Shown here piece by piece: positions 1 to 8,857 of a stretch of DNA of 14,906 bases. The position numbers and the translations under genes were made by a program. Under the pieces are notes generated by a model. That model was not told the DNA's origin, did not search any database, and was given only the letters and a program-made list of their open reading frames with translations. This stretch comes from Tetmemena sp. SeJ-2015. Lineage: Eukaryota; Ciliophora; Spirotrichea; Sporadotrichida; Oxytrichidae. The stretch is from contig JAJKFJ010023048.1 of the NCBI GenBank assembly GCA_027382625.1, forward strand, positions 1-14,906, read 5' to 3'. Positions within the stretch are counted from its first letter, which is position 1. Each line of letters opens with the position of its first letter.

Positions 1-660
1 TTTGAAAATTGGGTTAAATAATGAATGCACCCAAAGATGTAGTCAAAAAATTGATAGCAAAAATTTTAAATTTCGTAAAAATTTAATTTTACAAAAAAAT
101 TTTTAAAATTTCCCTAATGATAAGAAAGAGTTAAAAAATAAAATATAGATTTATGGAACAAAAAAATGATCTAAAAATGCGGTTTAATAATAAAAAAATT
201 TGCATATTTTTTACTTATAAAAAAAAGGTTTTATTTATTTATTTTAAAAAATAAAAAAAAAATTTTTAAAATTAATTAAGCATTTAAAAAATGAAATTGT
301 TATAATTCTTTATTTTTTAAAATTTTAAAATTATTTTTCTTAAATAATTTTTTTAAAATTAAAAATTTTTAAAAAATTTGGGGTAAAAAAAATTTAAAAA
401 GAGTTTAAATTTTTAAAATATTTTTTTTGGTGGGAAAAATTAAAATCATTTGAATTTTCTTAAAATTAAAAAAAAATTTTTAAAATATTTGAAAATTTCA
501 AAATTTTTAAATTAAATTTATAAATTTTTTAAACCCTGATTTTTTTTTTAAATTTGGAGAAGGCTAAAAAGTGTTTAAACAAAAAACCGGGAAAAATTTA
601 AAAAATAAAAACCCAAAAATAAAAAAAAAAGAAAATTTAAGGTTTTTTAAATTTTTTTTT
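1..660. other. AT homopolymer patch at left end, no gene seen
   Basis: Almost entirely alternating runs of A and T with occasional runs of G or C. No frame has normal protein composition. The texture matches the right end and the internal patches, and suggests a poorly polished contig end more than real sequence. From 668 to 720 a short tract of mixed composition (CGACCCCTGTAGCTC near 668) is open on + and could belong to an upstream exon of the next gene, but this cannot be shown. Confidence 0.5.
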
Positions 661-777
661 ACTAACTCGACCCCTGTAGCTCAAAGAAGGACAGTTTTAA
701 GTTGGAAAAATAGTTTATGAATTTTTAAAATTCTTTTTTCTAAAATTTTTTATTTTTTAATGATTACCATAATAAAA

Positions 778-1874
778 ATGATGGAAGTGCAGCCACTAGT
801 TATGGTAGAAAATCTTGAGACTGAAAGATAAGAAATAGAGTTTCGATCTTTTGACCAAATGACTCCATAAGAATAAAAGGCTTTAATAAAAAGAGCAAGG
901 AGAAAAGTATTTGGCAAAGTAGGGGATCTAAGTTAAAGACTAGAAAGAATTTATAAGAAGAACCTTGGAAAATACGAGTAGACTAGTGAGAGAAAAATGC
1001 GATTTTTTTACGATGCTTTGAAAACTACTCTGTGGATGAGTTTGATGGCTACTACAAGCAAGATAAAAATTAATATTTAAATTAAAGATAGCTCCAAGAC
1101 ATGCGAGACTGGTTTTACTATACCTATACATCTCTCTGCATCTCATAATCACATCAGTCGCTTTCATCTTTGGATACATAGACATGCTTACCAACATAAT
1201 TCAAGAGTAAATGTTTACAATGGCAGGTGCCGCAATCATCACTCTTATGATTCCTTGGATTATTGGGGTTTTCCTGTTGCTCTTATTTTAAGGATGCCAC
1301 ATAGCCTAAGATAATAAGTAGAAGGAATAAGAACTAAGAAAGTTAACAAGGTATTTAGAGAGGTGGATAAGTAGATGGGATGGAGATATGCTCTAGGATA
1401 TTTCGTCTGCTATTCTTTTTACCTAATATTTAATACATAAAATGATTTAATGTTTGAATTTTCAATTATGGTGTTGTAATAATGACTTTTGTGGTTCTGT
1501 TTTTCAATTTCTTTTATCCAAGTGACTACTGCATGAGCTGGTTGTTCCTAGTAGTAGTAATTTATTTCCTTGATTTGGTGGCATTCACTTTTGCTTTTGC
1601 AGGGATGCAGTTAATGTTCATTCTCCTGGCCAAAAAGATGCACTGCTTCTATAATTTCTGGACTTTTTTCGAAAAGATTAGGCGCCTCAAGAATCTCATT
1701 TATTAAAAATGTAAATTGAATTAGGAATATTTTGTGAATCAAATATTTTATTAATCTCAGAGGGTGATGACTAAGAATACTTATTCTCATTTTTATTTTT
1801 TATTTAATTAATTTTTTCGAACTATATTTTTTAAACATAGAAAACTAACTTTTATGTCGATTGAAAAAATTTGA
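778..1874 (+). CDS. Multi-pass membrane protein, hypothetical, with four frame changes
   Basis: Read with TAA/TAG as Gln. The start is ATG at 778 or 781 (760 is also in frame) and the end is TGA at 1872. The N-terminal 75 residues are charged and helical (e.g. MTPQEQKALIKRARRK) with several UAR-encoded Gln. Five or six hydrophobic segments follow: about 1110-1180, 1213-1290, 1390-1430, 1465-1515 and 1533-1630, the last long enough for two passes. A charged Q/K/E/R linker lies at 1300-1365. The reading frame changes four times: at the T7 run 1003-1009, near 1131-1146, near 1368-1378 and near 1471-1478. Every change is the same type, as if one base were missing. No GT-AG intron of suitable length fits any of them. 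The last 60 codons after about 1690 are AT-rich and may not be coding. I do not recognise the family; the topology suggests an integral membrane protein with a cytosolic N-terminus. Confidence 0.6.
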
Positions 1875-2024
1875 ATAAGTTAAAAATAATTTATATTTAA
1901 ATGCAAATAGTTGTTTGAGAATTTAAATTTCCTTTAAATATTTACAATTAAATGTAGTTTGTAAAGTCCACTAGACCTTACTAACACTAAAAAGCAGAAG
2001 CCCTTTACTGTTCCTCCTCAGTTA

Positions 2025-2306
2025 TCACTTTCGGTGGGTATTTTTCTCCCTAACTATCTTTGCTAAGGATAAGTCGGGATGCTGCTACTCGCTGATAGAT
2101 GAGGAAGAGTCATCACCCTCTGTTCCTGCCTTCCCTTCCTGAAATATTGTTCTGTCTGCACTGGCTCTAGCTCAGAGTACTTTCCACCTATAAGAGTAAC
2201 ACTGAAGGACTAGGCTCTTAGCCTTTAGTGCCTCATATTCTACTGAGATCTTAAAGCTCTTTTAATTTGCTAGAAATTAGTTCAGCAAATTTCTTTTTTC
2301 TTCAGC
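2025..2306 (-). CDS. Hypothetical protein fragment with in-frame TGA or 21-nt intron
   Basis: Clearly richer in G+C than its surroundings. On the minus strand one frame runs from 2306 to TGA at 2027-2025 (94 codons) with a Ser/Glu/Gln-rich part (GDDSSSSISEQQHPDLSLAK) in which TAG codes Gln. The single interruption is a TGA at 2174-2172. It lies inside a possible 21-nt GT-AG intron (2187-2167) whose removal keeps the frame; the alternative is a sense TGA or a nonsense mutation. The other two minus frames here are also partly open (e.g. PPKVITEEEQQRASAF), so an indel is not excluded. There is no convincing ATG; the tract may be an internal exon. No family recognised. Confidence 0.4.
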
Positions 2307-2360
2307 TCATTTTAATGAAAGTATTAAAAAGATTTGTAAATAATTATAATATTATTTTTT

Positions 2361-2982
2361 AGCTCACATTTTTCACTACTTTCTCGGAAGCCAGTTTTGC
2401 TATAGTAGCCACTTTATTCTTTTACTAAACATAAGAGAAGGATTCAAAATAATCTATAACTGGCATTGAACGATTTAGTAATACTTGGCTGGCAAGGAGA
2501 TCTTAAAGTATCAACTTTTAGCACAGAAGAAAAGAGCTTCGCCTTTTTTCGTCCAGGCTTTACAAAATATAGCTGAAAAAGTTTTGAAAAATCGGGGCTA
2601 AAAATTTAAAACTGTATCTCCCTTATTTATATTTAGAATTAAAGGATCCGATATAATTATCTTAATAAAGATGAGAATAAATTAATCCAAAGTGGTTCGG
2701 CACCAATTTATATTGCTAGCTGCTTTGGTCACTATCCTTAGCTTTTAATAGACTCTGAGTCAAACAGTGTAGACTGATAAAAATTGCTACAAAGTCTAAA
2801 ATGATTATTCAGGTGCAGCATTTCAATTTAAAAATGCACTCAACACTTCATCATTCAATATTTTTATCAATAAACTATGGCTTCGTATCTTTTTGGGTCA
2901 AACTAAATCTTTATACTTTAAAATTAATTATTACAGAGCTTCGATTTTTATGCAAACAAATATTATAAATTAATTTTGTTGA
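2361..2982 (+). CDS. Ankyrin-like protein fragment, paralog copy 1
   Basis: The tract begins right after an acceptor-like TTATTTTTTAG. In the frame starting at 2361 it is open to TGA 2775-2777 except for one TGA at 2574-2576. It then appears to continue one frame over (2762-2982) as a Gln/Asn-rich stretch. At about 2694-2733 the product reads GSAPIYIASCFGH, which fits the ankyrin consensus G-TPL-x-x-A-x-x-x-GH; this is established family knowledge applied by eye to one repeat. The first 240 bp are homologous at protein level to 6563-6891: both encode F(S/T)LL(S/A)RK, NxLQLA, then an IL(G/S)xQ segment leading to FST(E/D)EKSF. Several codon differences are synonymous, which favours coding paralogs. 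The internal TGA aligns with a TAA (Gln) codon in copy 2. It could be a decayed gene. Confidence 0.45.
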
Positions 2983-3447
2983 GACTTTTTTCAAAAAGAA
3001 ATAGAATAAAATATAATTTTATTTTAGTAAAAATTCTTTAAAAATTATAAAATTTAAAATTTGAATGATTTTAAATTTAAACCCTTAAAATAAATTTAAA
3101 GTTTTTGGGGGGAAAATTTATAAAAGAAATTTATTTTTAATCAAAAAATTTAAATAAATTTTTTTATTTAAAAAGGGGGCTATTAAAAAAAATTTAGATA
3201 TTTTAGAAATATATAGCAATTTATAATTGAAAGAATTTGGGGATGGATTATTTTTTTTATTAAAAAATTTAATTTTAAAGAGTTTAGAATTATTTTCAAA
3301 TTTTAGAAATATAATTCAAAAAATTTTTTAATTAAATTTAAAAATTTTTTTTTAAAATTTGGAAATTTTTTTTTTAACCCCCAAAAAATTTTCCCAATCT
3401 CTTTTTAAGCGAATTAAGAATTTAATTATTTTTTGTTTTTTTCCCCA
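2983..3447. other. AT homopolymer patch, no gene seen
   Basis: Long A and T runs with short G5 and C5 runs. The + frame of the next feature stays open through here because TGA is almost absent, but the composition (Lys, Phe, Asn, Ile only) gives no support for coding. Confidence 0.4.
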
Positions 3448-4227
3448 TTCAGTACTAACTTCAAATGTTATAGTTATGAATAAATTTTGTTGGGCCAAAT
3501 AAATTTAAATGATTTAACCAGATTATTAATTTTAGGCTAAATTTAATAATTGACTTTCATTTCTCGCTTTTTAAACCCCAATAAGTATGTTAGTAAATAT
3601 TTTTAGAGAACGGAGTACCAAATAGATATTGGCTTGAAACAGGTTCTGATAAAATTAAATATAAATAGCTCTGGAGCACTTTATGGAACTTTCTACTTCG
3701 CTATTGATTCATTTAAATTATTATATTAAAAATATAAAAGACTAGCTTAAGTTTATATGTTGTAAAAGAAAATACAATTTTAAAAAAATTTAATTTTTAA
3801 CTTGTGGGATATTTAAATTATTCAACAAGATACTCAGGATTTGATACTCTTTATAATTTTAACTCCGTTAATAGATACCAAATGGAATATGGTTTGGTTT
3901 GGCTTCAAAAATAATACTTCAATTCTTTATCAATTAAATTCACTATTTAGAGATAATTAATTTTAATTTGAAACTTTCAATATTTTTTATAAGCGTATTT
4001 AAAGAAAAAATAATTATATTGGAAATTATGATATCAAATTTCAATTTTGCATTATTAAGCATTTTTTCAAAAAAATTTTTTTTTTTAAAAAAGGTTTTCA
4101 AAAGTTTAAAATTTAAAAACACAAAAAATTATATTGTATTTTTATTGAGGATAAAATAATCGATATAATTTTTTTTACATGTTTTAAAACCTCTCCGAAA
4201 TTATAAAAATTATTTTCCATAACTTGA
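3448..4227 (+). CDS. Hypothetical protein, long uninterrupted frame
   Basis: With TAA/TAG as Gln this frame has no TGA from 2983 to 4225. The part with normal composition starts after an acceptor-like CCCCATTCAG ending near 3452. The first 110 residues are mixed and helical, e.g. ILLGQINLNDLTRLLILGQ and YQIDIGLKQVLIKLNINSSG. The second half (to about 4030) is Asn/Phe/Gln-rich but still protein-like (DTKWNMVWFGFKNN). The last 60 codons are low complexity and may be a chance extension. There is no credible ATG at the 5' end, so an upstream exon is likely if the gene is real. No family recognised. Length alone is weak evidence here because TGA is rare; composition of the first half is the main support. 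Confidence 0.45.
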
Positions 4228-4494
4228 ATCCAGAAGTATTCTGACAATCTTTTATATTTAAAAGATTAAATTGTAATAATATTTTATTTTAATAATAAAA
4301 CTTTATTTTAATGAAAAATTATTTTTTTAATTTACATTATCAAAACATCAATAATAGTCCAAAGTAAGGCACATTACCTACGAACTTAATTTAAGCAGAC
4401 ATCTTCTACTTTTTTAAAATAGACTTCACAAAAAACAACAAGTTCCTAATATATTATAGGATTGAATTTTTTACATTAGAGAATTAATTTAGAA
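4228..4494. other. Intergenic, weak minus-strand open frame only
   Basis: On the minus strand a frame between about 4460 and 4330 reads EVYFKKVEDVCLN followed by UAR Gln, and another contains a short ATG frame (MSAQIKFVGNVPYFG). Neither has supporting neighbours or splice signals, so no gene is called. Confidence 0.3.
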
Positions 4495-4641
4495 ATGTAT
4501 TTAAAACACAGTGGAAGCAGGAGACAGTATTATCGTGCTTTAGAGTAGAATAATTTGCGATTTTTAAAGTTTTCTTTTAGTTTTTTTTATGATTCAAAAT
4601 TACTGATCACTAGTTGTCTCTAAACAGGTATTTGCAGTTGA
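4495..4641 (+). CDS. Small hypothetical protein or first exon
   Basis: ATG at 4495, TGA at 4639-4641, 48 residues. The first 26 residues are basic and well mixed (KHSGSRRQYYRALEQNNLRF), followed by a Phe-rich part. One TAG-encoded Gln. It could be a short gene, or a 5' exon joined to the tract at 4788 by an intron ending TTCACATTTTAG. No family recognised. Confidence 0.3.
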
Positions 4642-4656
4642 CTTTCACATACTTTC

Positions 4657-4823
4657 CATAAGAAACCTAAATAGTTGTTTGAGACTTGAGAAAAATAAAA
4701 ATGAAAATTAAAGATATGAATTAAGCCTAATTATCTCTCTTTTTTTCTATCTATTACCATTATTTATATTAATTTATTCACATTTTAGATAATTTGGGAT
4801 TACTTGAGTCAAATGTTAAACTT
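4657..4823 (+). repeat. Diverged dispersed duplicate, copy A
   Basis: Shares colinear blocks with 5968-6130: CATA(A/G)(G/T)AA-CC near the start, ATGAATTAAGC then TAATTATCTCT in the middle, and ATT(T/G)GGG-TTAC near the end. Between the blocks the sequence has drifted. The two copies lie 1.3 kb apart in the same orientation. It probably reflects an old duplication of a gene segment including an intron-like AT stretch. Confidence 0.4.
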
Positions 4824-4948
4824 AAAAATGAGAGGATAGAATTCACACCATAATTATCCACAAAATTATTGGTTCGAGGTAAGAGAATGCGAAGAATAAT
4901 AGGATGCTCTGCCATTGTAGGGGTTAATAAATTGATTTGGGAAAATTT
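4788..4948 (+). CDS. Hypothetical exon
   Basis: Starts after an acceptor-like TTCACATTTTAG. The product is well mixed, e.g. NLGLLESNVKLKNERIEF then LLVRGKRMRRIIGCSAIVG, with one UAR Gln. After about 4950 the same frame becomes AT-rich and low complexity, so the exon probably ends near 4920-4950, but no single donor stands out. The 5' part falls in duplicate copy A. No family recognised. Confidence 0.4.
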
Positions 4949-5184
4949 TAATTTCTAATTATAATTGCTTGAAATCTAAATTTAAAATTTTTACCTATAG
5001 TTTCTTAAAATTCTAAATTAATAAGAATTGTTATATAAAAATGCTTTTTACGGAAAAAAAACTTAAAAGTTATTTTTTAACTTTTAGGAAATAAATCATT
5101 GGAAGTTTAATAAAGTGGTTAAAATATATAATTATTACGTTTCATAAAGTATATTATTATAAAAAATGTACGAATAGATGATTG

Positions 5185-5478
5185 TCAAATTTAAAATTGT
5201 TAATTGTAGTGACTGTTAACTGCAATCTAAACTTATAGTTGCTAAATTCCTGACACTTGCACTGAGAATAGCTTACATAAAATTATATCTCGATAATAAC
5301 CGATAGAACTATTTATTTATATATTTAATAAACAGTCTGTTTTACCATGCATCTCACTTCTTTCTTTGTTCTTTTGTGAACCCTCTTTCTGTTTACCAAA
5401 CATATCAGAATTAGGTTTATTCTCTCGGAAGTTCTTAATATCTATTTCTACGCATATTTTATTCTTTAAGTTGGAGTT
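5185..5478 (-). CDS. Hypothetical protein, charged N-terminal part
   Basis: A minus-strand frame of 98 codons between an upstream TGA (5481-5479) and TGA 5187-5185. The first 45 residues are highly charged and hydrophilic (ENKPNSDMFGKQKEGSQKNK). The rest is mixed with UAR-encoded Gln (e.g. VSGIQQLQVQIAVNSHYNQQ). The only internal ATGs are at SDMFGK and SEMHGK; the coding quality upstream of them suggests that the true start lies in another exon. Local G+C is above that of the flanks. The neighbours are an AT homopolymer patch upstream and the 4788 exon on the opposite strand. No family recognised. Confidence 0.5.
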
Positions 5479-5690
5479 TCAAATATAAAAATTAATCTAA
5501 TTTTAAATTATCTGTACAAATTATTTAATTTTTTGAAATTTAAAAGTTTATTTTTTAAAAATTTTTTTTTAAAAAGCAAATTTTTTTTTGTTTAAAAAAA
5601 TCTATTTTTAAATTTTTTTTTAAAAAATTTTGAAATTTTTAAATATTGTTATTAAATTTTTAAAAATTATTTTTTTTTAAAAAATTATAA
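5479..5690. other. AT homopolymer patch
   Basis: A and T runs only, no frame with normal composition. It separates two coding-like tracts on opposite strands. Confidence 0.4.
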
Positions 5691-6040
5691 GCCAAATAGT
5701 TCCTCAGCGTAGGGGAGATTCAATTCTGGAATTTTAATAATACAGAAATAACTAGCATTATTAGAGTGAATTTTTTTTTTTTAGAATTTTGATAGATTAA
5801 TACATTTAGCGAAAGTTAATATAACTAGACAGTATACTTGAGCATTACTGCATTAGAATTTTGAATTCTTATTTTTTTGAGAGTGCATAACATGAATCTT
5901 GAAAAATGCGAAATTTATCTGCTAAATGAGTAGGCTTGATATTTAAAATTGCACAAAGAAAAAATAACATAGTAACCAAAATAAATGCCATAGTTGGGGG
6001 AAATGAAAAATTAAAATCAGAGAAATGAATTAAGCTTTAA
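5691..6040 (+). pseudogene. Broken coding tract, hypothetical
   Basis: Three partly overlapping + frames are protein-like in turn: about 5700-5800 (FLSVGEIQFWNFNNTEIT), about 5800-5890 (YIQRKLIQLDSILEHYCIRI) and from ATG 5892 (MNLEKCEIYLLNEQA), which meets TGA at 5937-5939 and then continues with a basic stretch (YLKLHKEKITQQPKQMPQ). Either one-base errors or decay separate the pieces. Reading the TGA as an amino acid would join the last two pieces smoothly. No family recognised. Confidence 0.35.
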
Positions 6041-6130
6041 TTATCTCTTAAACAAATTTTGATTTCCATATTTAATATAAATTGTTCTATCATTTTTAAA
6101 TTGGGGTTACATTTCTATAGTTGAACTTTA
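5968..6130 (+). repeat. Diverged dispersed duplicate, copy B
   Basis: Counterpart of 4657-4823, same orientation. The best conserved blocks are ATGAATTAAGC and TAATTATCTCT at about 6026-6049 and a GGGGTTAC block at about 6103-6110. Confidence 0.4.
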
Positions 6131-6233
6131 CAGAATTTTTTTCTTTGAGGAATATTTATGAAAAATTTGGGGAATTTAAATCATTTTGTAGCGTTTTGGA
6201 AAGGAATGAATAGAAGGTTTTTTTTCTATTTAA

Positions 6234-6562
6234 AAGCGAAAAATTTATTTATTTATTTTGATTATAACTAATGATGATTTTCTATTAATTTCTGTACTAT
6301 ATTATAAAAGATTATTCAGATTTTGTCTTTCAATTGAATTTTTGTCAAAAATAAATAGAGAAATTATATTTTTAATTTATAAAAATTTAGACATATTTTC
6401 TAACAAATTATTCACAAAATCGATTATTAAGTTTATTTGTATAAAAACAAATTAATAAGGTTATAATTTTAGATTATTTGTATATGAAAATGTTAAAAGA
6501 AGGAATAATTTCGACTTTTTAATTTAAATAAGACAAGAATGCTATCATAATATTATTCTTTC
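6234..6562 (+). CDS. Hydrophobic hypothetical open frame
   Basis: A + frame (in phase with 6258) stays open under the TAA/TAG=Gln reading from before 6234 to beyond the next feature, to a TGA near 6787. The part to about 6560 is Ile/Leu/Phe-rich with scattered charges (FLSKINREIIFLIYKNLDIF) and could contain membrane segments. No ATG start is obvious. The composition is only slightly better than expected for AT-rich noise, so this is a weak call. Confidence 0.25.
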
Positions 6563-6891
6563 AGCCTCGACTTTACTCTACTGGCTAGGAAGACAGCTTT
6601 TAAAGTAATTAGCCACTGTTTTTAGTCTTTTTACTAAATTTTAGCGAAGTAGTTTAAAAACCATCTTTAACTGGCATGTTGGTCAAAAGCTTTCCCTATA
6701 ATTGTGGGGTTTCATAATCTGTAAAATTGCATTTTATAGCAATACTCAGCCAACAAATAGTACTTACAGTACCAAGTTTTAGCACAGATGAAAAGAGCTT
6801 CGGCCTCATTCCTTCGGCCTTTACAGAAGAAAATTAAAGAGTTTATTAAAAATCGAGGCTAAACAAATAATATAAACTCTTCTCTATTTGA
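6563..6891 (+). pseudogene. Ankyrin-like family fragment, paralog copy 2
   Basis: Homologous to 2361-2610. It starts right after an acceptor-like TTATTCTTTCAG, as copy 1 does. The first part reads DFTLLARK in the frame of 6563; the later part reads AILSQQIVLTVPSFSTDEKS one frame away (minus-one type change, somewhere between about 6640 and 6740). Frame open to TGA 6889-6891. Compared with copy 1, codons for Leu and Arg differ synonymously and E/D, S/A and T/S changes are conservative, which is what selection on protein would leave. The sequence also shows 8-bp complementary ends (AGCCTCGA and TCGAGGCT), considered below as a possible mobile element. The ankyrin motif itself is not visible downstream in this copy, so it looks truncated. 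Confidence 0.4.
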
Positions 6892-7129
6892 TTTGTTATT
6901 TATTAGTTATAAATGTAATTTGAGATTATCTAAAATAATGAATAAGATATTTAATTTCTTTTAATTAGTTTATCCATTCCTAATTTCCACTAAAATACAA
7001 AAGCAAATCAAATAATATATGATAATATTAAACTAATTTTTAAGAACCTCTCATAGAAATAATAACAATGAAATAAGTTACTAAAATTTTTATGTTCAAT
7101 CTAATTCTGTATAATTTATTTTTTTTAAA
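6892..7129. other. Intergenic, nothing supported
   Basis: AT-rich; the + frames continue open for a while but are Asn/Ile/Phe-rich without structure. No RNA gene, repeat or splice pattern was found. Confidence 0.4.
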
Positions 7130-7390
7130 AGATGGGTTCTTTATCTTCAATTTATTTTAATTAATTTATTAATAGAATATAGTATAAAATAGATTAAAAG
7201 AAAAATATATTCTATAAAGGCAGCTGAGCTATCTTAGATTTTAAAAAATATTTCATATGCACTAAGCTAAAAAATTAAATACGAATTTTAGAGTACAGTG
7301 CGCAAATTCAATAAGTAAAATTAAAACAGAATTATCAAAGAATGCTATTCTATTATCATATTTAGAGCTGTAGGATAATCTGCTGAATGA
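7130..7390 (+). CDS. Small hypothetical protein or exon
   Basis: An 87-codon frame ending at TGA 7388-7390. The downstream two thirds are well mixed and amphipathic (LKNISYALSQKIKYEFQSTV, then RIIKECYSIIIFRAVGQ) with UAR-encoded Gln at several positions. The first 20 codons are hydrophobic and AT-rich, so the real exon may start near 7200. No ATG precedes it. No family recognised. Confidence 0.4.
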
Positions 7391-7531
7391 GAGGTAATTC
7401 TAGAAATTTAAGTAATTTTAAAATTTTTTAAAAAAAAAAATATTTAATTTTCCTTTTTTAAAATTTTAAACTATAAATTCTTAAATTTTGATAATAAAAA
7501 AAATTTTTTTTATTTAAAATTTATAGCTATA
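7391..7531. other. AT-rich spacer
   Basis: A and T runs between two + strand tracts. No internal signal was found apart from the AT-rich upstream region of the ATG at 7532. Confidence 0.35.
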
Positions 7532-7980
7532 ATGACTTTTATGAGAGATACCAAGGAATTAGTTTCAAATATTACACTCCTTTTCCCTCTTATTGCAGGT
7601 TAATTTTTAGGAATTTTTTTTTAAAAATAATTTTGGTTAATAAATTTTTTTAAAATAAATCATTAATTTTAGCTTTCTTGAGAAATAATTTGGACACATA
7701 TTTTAAAATTCAAAAATTCAGGGATTACTTGAATAAAATAGATAGCAATGACTCTAATAAGACTTTATAAAACAAAAACAACAATTGTGAAAAGTATAGA
7801 CATAATATGTAAAAGTTGAAAGGTTTTAAAATGAAACAAAAATAGAAGTTTAATTTATTTATCAATTATTAATCATCCTCAAATGAAGTATTCTCATACG
7901 ATATAATAAAAAATCCTCTCATATAGATTTTCTAAATACAAGTCGCTATATATTCTCACTAATATTATTTGCATCGGTGA
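7532..7980 (+). CDS. Two-exon hypothetical protein (intron 7599-7672)
   Basis: Exon 1 begins with ATG at 7532 (MTFMRDTKELVSNITLLFP) and ends at 7598. The proposed intron, 74 nt, starts GTTAAT and ends TTAATTTTAG. Exon 2 continues in phase from 7673 to TGA 7978-7980, giving about 124 residues. Exon 2 starts with a mixed amphipathic part (AFLRNNLDTYFKIQKFRDYL) and continues Asn/Lys/Gln-rich with many UAR codons. The join restores one frame without any indel, which is good support. The intron contains homopolymer runs like the noisy patches, so its length may be inexact. The last 20 codons overlap the convergent minus-strand frame and may be non-coding. No family recognised. Confidence 0.5.
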
Positions 7981-8278
7981 CTAAATTTAATGTAATCTCT
8001 TTCTTGTATATTTGTACTTTATTGTCACATTAAAAAATAAAAGCCACCCTATATAATTGAGTATTATATTAATCCAAACTTTTTACCGTTTATAAAAACT
8101 AAATTTTTGAGATTTTCGAAGTATGTAAAATTAATTCAGCTTTTTTATATAATATTAAATAAAAAATAAATCTTAAATTTTGCAACTTTTATGTATCTAT
8201 TAATAATTATTATAGACTTAAAATTGCTTTAGATCTATAAATAAGTTGTAATTCTTTATAAATATTTTTATTTTAGTT
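7919..8278 (-). CDS. Hypothetical protein exon without Met
   Basis: 120 codons between TGA 8281-8279 and TGA 7921-7919 on the minus strand, with normal composition through the last 70 residues (e.g. FQCDNKVQIYKKEITLNLVT). It has no Met codon, so a start would need an upstream exon. UAR codons give Gln at about ten positions. It overlaps the tail of the + gene by 62 bp and its 5' end lies 33 bp from the ATG of the divergent + frame at 8312. No family recognised. Confidence 0.4.
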
Positions 8279-8311
8279 TCAATATGAATTTAATTATAGC
8301 TTGTGGATATA

Positions 8312-8716
8312 ATGGCAACTCAATCTTAATACTCTTCATCAGGTACTTTTATAAATATATTTAATAAATTTTACACAAATAACTCCCTTCCTAATTTAAG
8401 TTTATTATAAAAAAAATTTCTAATATTTTTACAACTTTCATAATTAAGTTCACAATACTATCATTAATTATGGAGGTTAAATTTTAAACCCAAAGGGGAA
8501 AAATAAAATTAAAAGAAGAAAAATTTTAAAATCATTTTGATTAATAAATTCTATCTATAATTAGAAAGTTTTAAATTTTTAATAAATTAAAGTTATTTAT
8601 TTCCTTTTTAATTATTAAGAAGTAATCAATTCTATCAATACAAAGATTCAAAGATTATATTCAAAATATATGGACTTTTTAGAAGGAAAAAAATGTAATA
8701 CTTTCATAAGAAATGA
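8312..8716 (+). CDS. Hypothetical protein, likely short first exon
   Basis: ATG at 8312 opens MATQSQYSSS, a convincing N-terminus with a TAA-encoded Gln. A donor-like G-GTACTTTT follows at 8342. Without splicing the frame stays open for 135 codons to TGA 8714-8716, but the later part is AT-rich, with a homopolymer-like patch at 8470-8530. I expect the first exon to be real and the rest uncertain. The gene is divergent from the minus-strand tract ending at 8278. Confidence 0.35.
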
Positions 8717-8796
8717 ATTTGATAATTAGTCAGATTTTCTATAGAATTTTTATTTAATTAATTGGAAGTCATTGATAACTTTCTATATTTTATAAT

Positions 8797-8820
8797 GAGC
8801 CTAAATCTGAATAGAGGCTC
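8797..8820. other. Short hairpin
   Basis: GAGCCT and AGGCTC are perfectly complementary around a 12-base loop. The setting is AT-rich and between two + strand open frames. It could be an RNA 3' structure or chance; no function is claimed. Confidence 0.25.
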
Positions 8821-8857
8821 TAAAAATTATTTTTATTTAGTTTTTACTATAATTTGA

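Noticed and set aside
940..1197. 85-codon minus-strand frame
   Set aside because: Antisense of the membrane-protein gene, whose + strand reading has charged and transmembrane segments in sensible order.
2361..2600. First reading of the two homologous segments as a non-coding MITE family
   Set aside because: Codon-level conservation and splice-acceptor-like starts fit coding paralogs better; complementary ends are kept only as a finding.
3968..4159. 63-codon + frame starting with TTG
   Set aside because: Phe/Lys/Ile-rich, not ATG-initiated, and nested in a longer open frame of better composition.
4871..4884. GGTTCGAGG resembling a tRNA T-loop
   Set aside because: The flanking bases cannot form the T-stem and no acceptor or anticodon arm can be placed around it.
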